Of a stretch of 64,000 nt of DNA, positions 59,601 through 64,000 are shown one piece after another. A model generated the notes under the pieces. The model was not told where the DNA came from, did not search any database, and was given only the letters and a program-made list of their open reading frames with translations. This DNA is from Paenibacillus baekrokdamisoli (GTDB lineage: Bacteria > Bacillota > Bacilli > Paenibacillales > Paenibacillaceae): positions 4,171,501-4,235,500 of the forward strand of contig NZ_AP019308.1 in the NCBI RefSeq assembly GCF_003945345.1, written 5' to 3'. Each line of letters begins with the position of its first letter. Position 1 is the first letter of the stretch. The position numbers were made by a program, and so were the translations under genes.

Positions 59601-62600
59601 TGACGCAATGCCTGCCACCGGCGTGATACTAATTGTATTCGTAGCTGGAGTCGCTACTCCGTCTATGCTGATTCCAATCGTCTGTGCCGAAGCTTTGTTC
59701 AGTTTGAGGTTCGCTGTCGCTACACCGTTTGTGAAGCTAACACTAATCGTGTTCGGCAACGCACTTAGAGCTGTCCCATTAAAGCTGCCATAGGAGCCGT
59801 CCGGTGCCTCTGTATATCCTGAGACCGTCACGTCTTTAGCTCCGCTAAAAGTCGTATCCGTGTTCCCAAGAGCGTTCTTCACCGTTAAGGTGATCGCATT
59901 ATCCTCACCCGTAATCGGCGTCAATGCAGCTGCTGCTGCCGCTGCTGTCTGCGCAGGTGCAGGTGCCGGAAGGGTCACGGTCGAGCTCGTCAATGGAGTC
60001 AAACCGGCAGTATCAAAGGCAAGCTGCGCTCCGCTGACGCTCGCTGTATTAGCTGTTTCAAGATTAGTAAAGGTTGCTACGCCCGAGATTGCCTTAACGG
60101 TCGTAGTTCCTGCAAGTGTCCACGAGCCTGCATCCTTCTTCGATACAGTAATCTCAGTCGTACTATCGCCTACGCTCGTGTTTTCATAGGCATCAAGAAG
60201 CGTAATCACTGGCTGCTGCGCAAACATGCCTCCATTACTTGCAGGTGCTGTAAGGTCAGTTGTCAGTTTCATCGATGACGCAATGCCTGCCACCGGCGTG
60301 ATACTAATTGTATTCGTAGCTGGAGTCGCTACTCCGTCTATGCTGATTCCAATCGTCTGCAGCGAAGCTTTGTTCAGTTTGAGGTTCGCTGTCGCTACAC
60401 CGTTCGTGAAAGTCACGCTAATTGTGTTCGGTGATACGGTGAATGTCGTTCCATTAAAGCTGCCATAAGAGCCATCGGGCGCCTGTGTATATCCCGAGAT
60501 CGTCACATCATAGACTCCGCTAAAAGTCGTATCCGTGTTCCCCAGAGAGTTCTTCACCGTTAAGGTGATCGCGTCGTTCACACCCGTAATCGGCGTCAAT
60601 GCAGCTGCCGATGCACCTGCAGTCTGCGCAGGTGCAGGTGCCGGAAGGGTCACGGTCGAGCTCGTCAATGGAGTCAAACCGGCAGTATCAAAGGCAAGCT
60701 GCGCTCCGCTTACACTCGCTGTATTGGCTGTTCCAAGATCAGTAAAGGTCGCTATGCCGGAGCTTGCCGTTGCGGTCATAGTTCCTGTAAGTGTCCAGGA
60801 GCCTGCATCCTTCTTCGATACGGTGATCACGGTCGTAATATCGCCTACACTCGTGTTTCCATAGGTATCACGAAGCGTAATCACTGGCTGCTGCGCAAAC
60901 ACGCCTCCATTACTTGCAGGTGCTGTAAGGTCAGTTGTCAGTTTCATCGATGACGCAATGCCTGCCACCGGCGTGATACTAATTGTATTCGTAGCTGGAG
61001 TCGCTACTCCGTCTATGCTGATTCCAATCGTCTGCAGCGAAGCTTTGTTCAGTTTGAGGTTCGCTGTCGCTACACCGTTCGTGAAAGTCACGCTAATTGT
61101 GTTCGGTGATACGGTGAGAGTCGTTCCATTAAAGCTGCCATAAGAGCCATCGGGCGCCTGTGTATATCCCGAGATCGTCACATCATAGATTCCGCTAAAA
61201 GTCGTATCCGTGTTCCCCAGAGAGTTCTTCACCGTTAAGGTGATCGCGTCGTTCACACCCGTAATTGGTGTCAATGCAGCTGCCGATGCACCTGCAGTCT
61301 GCGCAGGTGCAGGTGCCGGAAGGGTCACGGTCGAGCTCGTCACTTGAGCCAAACCCGCTGCATCAAAGGCAAGCTGCGCTCCGCTGACGCTCGCTGTATT
61401 GGCTGCTTTCAGGCTAGTAAAGGTCACTACCCCTGAGCTTGCCGTCGCGGTCATAGTTCCTGCAAGTGTCCACGAGCCTGCATCCTTCTTCGATACAGTA
61501 ATCTCAGTCGTACTATCGCCTACGCTCGTGTTTTCATAGGCATCAAGAAGCGTAATCACTGGCTGCTGCGCAAACATGCCTCCATTACTTGTAGGTGCTG
61601 TAAGGTCAGTTGTCAGCTCCATCGATGACGCGCTGCCTGCCACCGGCGTGATGCTGAGTGTATTCGCAGCAGAAGTCGCTACTCCAGCTATGCTGAACCC
61701 AATCGTCTGCAACGAAGCTTTGTTCAGTTTGAGGTTCGCTGTCGCTACACCGTTCGTGAAAGTCACGCTAATTGTGTTCGGTGATACGGTGAGAGTCGTT
61801 CCATTAAAGCTGCCATAAGAGCCATCGGGCGCCTGTGTATATCCCGAGATCGTCACATCATAGACTCCGCTAAAAGTCGTATCCGTGTTCCCAAGAGAGT
61901 TCTTCACCGTTAAGGTGATCGCATCGTTCACACCCGTTATTGGTGTCAATGCAGCTGCCGATGCACCTGCAGTCTGTGCAGGTGCAGGTGCCGGAAGGGT
62001 CACGGTCGAGCTCGTCACTTGAGCCAAACCCGCTGCATCAAAGGCTAGCTGCGCTCCGCTTACACTCGCTGTATTGGCTGCTTTCAGGCTAGTAAAGGTC
62101 ACTACCCCTGAGCTTGCCGTCGCGGTCATAGTTCCTGCAAGTGTCCACGAGCCTGCATCCTTCTTCGATGCAGTAATCACCGTGCTATTATCGCCTGAGC
62201 TCGTGTTTCCATAGGTATCGCGAAGCGTGATCACTGGCTGCTGCGCAAACACGCTTCCATTACTTGCAGGTGCAGTAAGGGCAGTTGTTAACGCCATCGA
62301 TGACGCACTACCTGCTGCCGGCGTAATGCTGAGTGTATTTGTAGCCGGAGTCGTTACTCCTGTTATGTTAAATCCAATCATCTGTATCGAAGCTTTGTTC
62401 AGTTTGAGGTTCGCTGTCGCTACACCGTTTGTGAAAGTAACACTAATCGTGTTCGGTGATGCGGTGAGAGCTGCCCCATTAAAACTGCCATAGGAGCCAT
62501 CTGGTGCCACTGTATATCCTGAGATCGCCACGTTTTTAGGTCCATTAAAAGTTGTATCCGTGTTCCCCAGAGAGTTCTTCACCGTTAAGGTGATCGCATC

Positions 62601-63608
62601 GTTCACACCTACTACCGGTGTCGATGTAGCTGCCGATGCGGCTGCTGTATGTGCAGGTGCAGGTAAGGTCGTAAAGGTCTGATCGCTACCAGTAGTGGTT
62701 CCCACGTTGTTCACGGCCTTAACTCGGTAATGATAAGTTGTATTTGATAACAAGCTTGAGAGGGACAAGGATGCCGGTGTACTGCCTGAACCTGCAGCAA
62801 TCGTACCCCCAGTAGTCGCTGCTGTAGTAGTACCGTAGCTAGCGGTTGTACCGTACTCAAAGCTAACGGTAGTGTCAGTTCCGTTGTCATCAACCGTACC
62901 GTTCAGTGTCGCTCCCGTGGGAGAAATACCACTCGCGGCACTTGTTGCAGCAGTGGGAGCAACTACAATCGCAATATTATTGATACCAATCCAACTAAAA
63001 GTGGATACTGGAATTGGCCTATAAATTCGAGCTTCATCAATGTTCTTAAAGTTGGCATTCGAACTAAGATCTGCATGCACATAATCTTCATTTGTATTCC
63101 CAATGAAACTGACTGGAGCGCCTACTGGACTACCATTACTGTAAGCCTGAATATTAAAGGTACCCCCATCCCAATCCCCCCAATCGTTAAAATCCAAAGA
63201 AGACATCGAAAAATTAATAGATGACGACGAACTTTTAATGGATATTCCATAACTACCGTTAGGTGGTGCAACCATAGGGGGAACACCCCAAGCATCTGTC
63301 ATATCGTGATACTCCATACTAGATCCACTTGGAATATGACCACTTACATCAACGGGAGAAATCTGAATTACTATATTTGCAATATCTGCTGATCCACCCT
63401 GTCCATCTGTAACTGTCGAACCACTGATACCTGTACTATTTTTAAATGTTATCGTACGGGATCCCACTGCAGCATCCACAGGGAGATTAAGAAAACAAAA
63501 CACTGCAAGGAAGCAGATTAGAGTCACACCAAGAGTTATCTTCACGGATTTAATTGAAAGGACCCTTTCGTTCCTTCTCTTTTTTTCATTTAATCTAACT
63601 AGTTTCAT
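56646..63608 (-). CDS. Giant S-layer-type surface protein with seven 225-residue repeats and three SLH domains
   Basis: A 2320-residue secreted protein. In order: signal sequence (about 1-46, basic start then LGVTLICFLAVFCFL), a domain of unknown type (about 47-210), FN3-like domain (about 215-312, TAATSAASGISPTGATLNG), seven tandem Ig-like repeats (about 314-1889), a further beta-rich region (about 1890-2130) and three SLH domains (FKDVAQHWSKDAVND onward) for attachment to the wall. Rich in Thr, Ser and Ala, with almost no Cys. The start has a strong AGGAGG site. Lack of enzyme motifs points to a structural or adhesive role; the repeats are probably binding or spacer modules. Confidence 0.9.
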   Translation of the reverse strand: MKLVRLNEKKRRNERVLSIKSVKITLGVTLICFLAVFCFLNLPVDAAVGSRTITFKNSTGISGSTVTDGQGGSADIANIVIQISPVDVSGHIPSGSSMEYHDMTDAWGVPPMVAPPNGSYGISIKSSSSSINFSMSSLDFNDWGDWDGGTFNIQAYSNGSPVGAPVSFIGNTNEDYVHADLSSNANFKNIDEARIYRPIPVSTFSWIGINNIAIVVAPTAATSAASGISPTGATLNGTVDDNGTDTTVSFEYGTTASYGTTTAATTGGTIAAGSGSTPASLSLSSLLSNTTYHYRVKAVNNVGTTTGSDQTFTTLPAPAHTAAASAATSTPVVGVNDAITLTVKNSLGNTDTTFNGPKNVAISGYTVAPDGSYGSFNGAALTASPNTISVTFTNGVATANLKLNKASIQMIGFNITGVTTPATNTLSITPAAGSASSMALTTALTAPASNGSVFAQQPVITLRDTYGNTSSGDNSTVITASKKDAGSWTLAGTMTATASSGVVTFTSLKAANTASVSGAQLAFDAAGLAQVTSSTVTLPAPAPAQTAGASAAALTPITGVNDAITLTVKNSLGNTDTTFSGVYDVTISGYTQAPDGSYGSFNGTTLTVSPNTISVTFTNGVATANLKLNKASLQTIGFSIAGVATSAANTLSITPVAGSASSMELTTDLTAPTSNGGMFAQQPVITLLDAYENTSVGDSTTEITVSKKDAGSWTLAGTMTATASSGVVTFTSLKAANTASVSGAQLAFDAAGLAQVTSSTVTLPAPAPAQTAGASAAALTPITGVNDAITLTVKNSLGNTDTTFSGIYDVTISGYTQAPDGSYGSFNGTTLTVSPNTISVTFTNGVATANLKLNKASLQTIGISIDGVATPATNTISITPVAGIASSMKLTTDLTAPASNGGVFAQQPVITLRDTYGNTSVGDITTVITVSKKDAGSWTLTGTMTATASSGIATFTDLGTANTASVSGAQLAFDTAGLTPLTSSTVTLPAPAPAQTAGASAAALTPITGVNDAITLTVKNSLGNTDTTFSGVYDVTISGYTQAPDGSYGSFNGTTFTVSPNTISVTFTNGVATANLKLNKASLQTIGISIDGVATPATNTISITPVAGIASSMKLTTDLTAPASNGGMFAQQPVITLLDAYENTSVGDSTTEITVSKKDAGSWTLAGTTTVKAISGVATFTNLETANTASVSGAQLAFDTAGLTPLTSSTVTLPAPAPAQTAAAAAAALTPITGEDNAITLTVKNALGNTDTTFSGAKDVTVSGYTEAPDGSYGSFNGTALSALPNTISVSFTNGVATANLKLNKASAQTIGISIDGVATPATNTISITPVAGIASSMKLTTDLTAPASNGGVFAQQPVITLRDTYGNTSVGDITTVITVSKKDAGSWTLTGTMTATASSGIATFTDLGTANTASVSGAQLAFDTAGLTPLTSSTVTLPAPAPAQTAAAAAAALTPITGEDNAITLTVKNALGNTDTTFSGAKDVTVSGYTEAPDGSYGSFNGTALSALPNTISVSFTNGVATANLKLNKASAQTIGISIDGVATPATNTISITPVAGIASSMKLTTDLIEPASNGGAFAQQPVITLLDAYGNTSVGDSSTVITVSKEDAGSWTLTGTMTATASSGVVTFTDLKAANAASVSGAQLAFDATGLTPLTSSTVTLPAPAPAQTAAAAAAALTPITGEDNAITLTVKDALGNTDTTFNGATDVTISGYTVAPDGSYGSFNGTALTASPNTISVTFTNGAATANLKLNKASAQTIGISIAGVATPAANTLSITPAAGIASSMKLTTDLTAPASNGGVFAQQPVITLLDAYGNTSVGDSSTVITVSKKDAGSWTLTGTTSVTASSGVATFTGLKAANAANVNGAQLAFDATGLTPLTSSTVTLPAPAPVYTGQPTTSVTTNVDVLVNGKVESAGTATTTKVHDQTVTTVTIDENKLEDRLATAGQHAVITIPVLIKSDVVVWDLNGRMVNNMDQKQSILEIKTENASYTIPAQQIDMNAILKQLGKSVALQDIKVQFEIAAPTAESMKIVENSAVKGHFTIVAPPINFTVKVSYGDITIELSKFKAYMERTIAIPEGVDPNKITTGIVVEPDGTVRHVPTRIITNDGKYYAKVKSLTNSTYAIVWHPIAFKDVAQHWSKDAVNDMGSRMIISGIGSDNFNPDQDITRAEFAAIMVRGLGLKLEDGAAPFSDVKSSEWYSSAIQTAYSYNLISGFEDGTFRPMDKITREQAMTIIAKAMKITGLKAKLQSKPLDELLGAFTDAKNVSEWAKISIADCLQAGVVTGRNSTELAPQAYISRAEVATIIQRLLKKSELI
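57941..62665 (-). repeat. Seven tandem 675-base repeats within the giant surface protein
   Basis: Each unit encodes 225 residues, opening PAPAxTAxASAA and containing VNDAITLTVKNSLGNTDTTF and DGSYGSFNGT. Unit starts are near 62665, 61990, 61315, 60640, 59965, 59290 and 58615. Units differ unevenly: units at about 59290 and 58615 share a stretch over 300 bases (59596-59914 against 58921-59239) that appears identical, whereas the first and last units are more diverged, a sign of local gene conversion or recent duplication. Confidence 0.9.
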
Positions 63609-63859
63609 AAAAACCTCCTAGAATATGTAACTGTTTAAACGCAGGGAGACCTGATGCTCTGTGGTTAAGCGCGCGCACACACCGATAACTCTATCCTTGC
63701 TAAAACGATCATCCCCCTTTAATTGATATTCGTTCGCAATCCCCATAATAACGTTAGATCATACAACACTTCACTTTTTTTATCCAAAAAAAGTCATTTA
63801 TATTAGTTCGACATGCCTATAAAAACCCCTTCTTTTTCGCCAAATTTTGCAAGTTTCTT
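63609..63859 (-). promoter_or_regulatory. Leader and promoter region of the giant surface protein gene
   Basis: About 250 bases without a gene. It begins with the AGGAGG ribosome binding site and contains a short CAGG-tetraloop-CCTG hairpin (near 63644) and a GATA/TATC hairpin (near 63690). S-layer mRNAs often have long, stable leaders, so these may be part of one. No known riboswitch signature was recognised. Confidence 0.35.
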
Positions 63860-63893
63860 CAACAAAAATAACTCAAGCATGTTGCCGCTTGAG
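63860..63893 (-). terminator. Terminator of a minus-strand gene beyond the window
   Basis: On the minus strand CTCAAGC, an 8-base loop and GCTTGAG are followed by TTATTTTTGTT. A frame open from the window edge (ending in DNIRFRF, stop near 63952) may be the last 16 codons of the gene it serves, but that is too short to support as a gene. The stretch 63894-63951 shows nothing else. Confidence 0.6.
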
Positions 63894-64000
63894 CTACTAA
63901 TAATGTTTCTTTATTTATCAGTTCCGCTTGTCTATCAGATTGATAATGATCTTAAAATCTGAATCTAATGTTATCTGCTTGTTTTACTTCCTGCTTTACT

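Noticed and set aside
58510..62493. Repeated plus-strand open frames (109, 80 and 61 codons) across the surface-protein gene
   Set aside because: They are spaced 675 bases apart and are mirror products of the repeats on the coding strand; no ribosome binding sites or family features.
63952..63999. Possible last codons of a minus-strand gene at the window edge
   Set aside because: Sixteen codons cannot be told from chance, although the terminator at 63860-63893 makes such a gene plausible.

Overview
The window looks like a chromosomal piece of a Gram-positive, endospore-former-type bacterium, most likely Paenibacillus or a close relative. The reasons are strong AGGAGG-type ribosome binding sites, LplB/LplC-type sugar permeases with YesM/YesN two-component pairs, very large secreted proteins with C-terminal SLH domains, split GcvPA/GcvPB-type proteins, CcpA-type cre sites and many glycoside hydrolases. 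The species was not established. Nearly all genes lie on the minus strand. No rRNA, tRNA or CRISPR array was seen.

Layout. (1) 1-3042: GntR/FCD regulator, two LplB/LplC-type permeases and the start of a lipoprotein binding protein, with a paired operator upstream. (2) 3115-8231: an ornithine-carbamoyltransferase-like gene behind ARG boxes, an HrtAB-like ABC exporter, and an overlapping GGDEF/HD-GYP pair. (3) 8237-10798: a MalT-type LuxR activator. (4) 11012-20462: a Gram-positive glycan-utilisation locus (YesM/YesN, parallel beta-helix glycosidase, two permeases, binding protein, SGNH esterase). (5) 20751-25943: a divergent 1730-residue beta-helix/CBM9-like/SLH surface protein. (6) 26087-42663: a second sugar locus (GH63-like glycosidase, YesM/YesN-type pair, binding protein, two permeases, GH2 beta-galactosidase, SDR), continuing into an unusual pair of GcvP-like proteins and an MFS transporter. 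(7) about 42700-44390: an IS110-family element with a possible bridge-RNA region. (8) 44619-49717: small protein, truncated haemoglobin, two paralogous membrane histidine kinases, Crp/Fnr regulator, response regulator. (9) 49816-52477: GH29 fucosidase, an endonuclease/exonuclease/phosphatase-family protein and a broken GH20 gene. (10) 52503-56551: a palindromic repeat, a remnant of an SLH gene, a primase-helicase resembling the TOTE conflict-system family, a VapBC-type pair and a transposase remnant. (11) 56646-63608: a 2320-residue surface protein with seven 225-residue repeats and three SLH domains.

How it works together. The glycan loci pair cell-surface sensing (YesM/YesN) and CcpA-type repression with import by binding-protein ABC transporters (no transporter ATPase is present here, so a shared MsmX-type ATPase is presumed) and intracellular or surface glycosidases. 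The enzyme set (GH110-like, GH2, GH29, broken GH20) would suit galactose-, fucose- and N-acetylhexosamine-containing glycans.

Most worth checking: the primase-helicase island lodged against duplicated 3' ends of surface-protein genes; the divergent GcvPA/GcvPB-like pair without T- or H-protein genes; the nested stem upstream of the IS110 transposase; and the Crp, tandem kinase and haemoglobin cluster. All functional assignments come from reading motifs; no database search was run.
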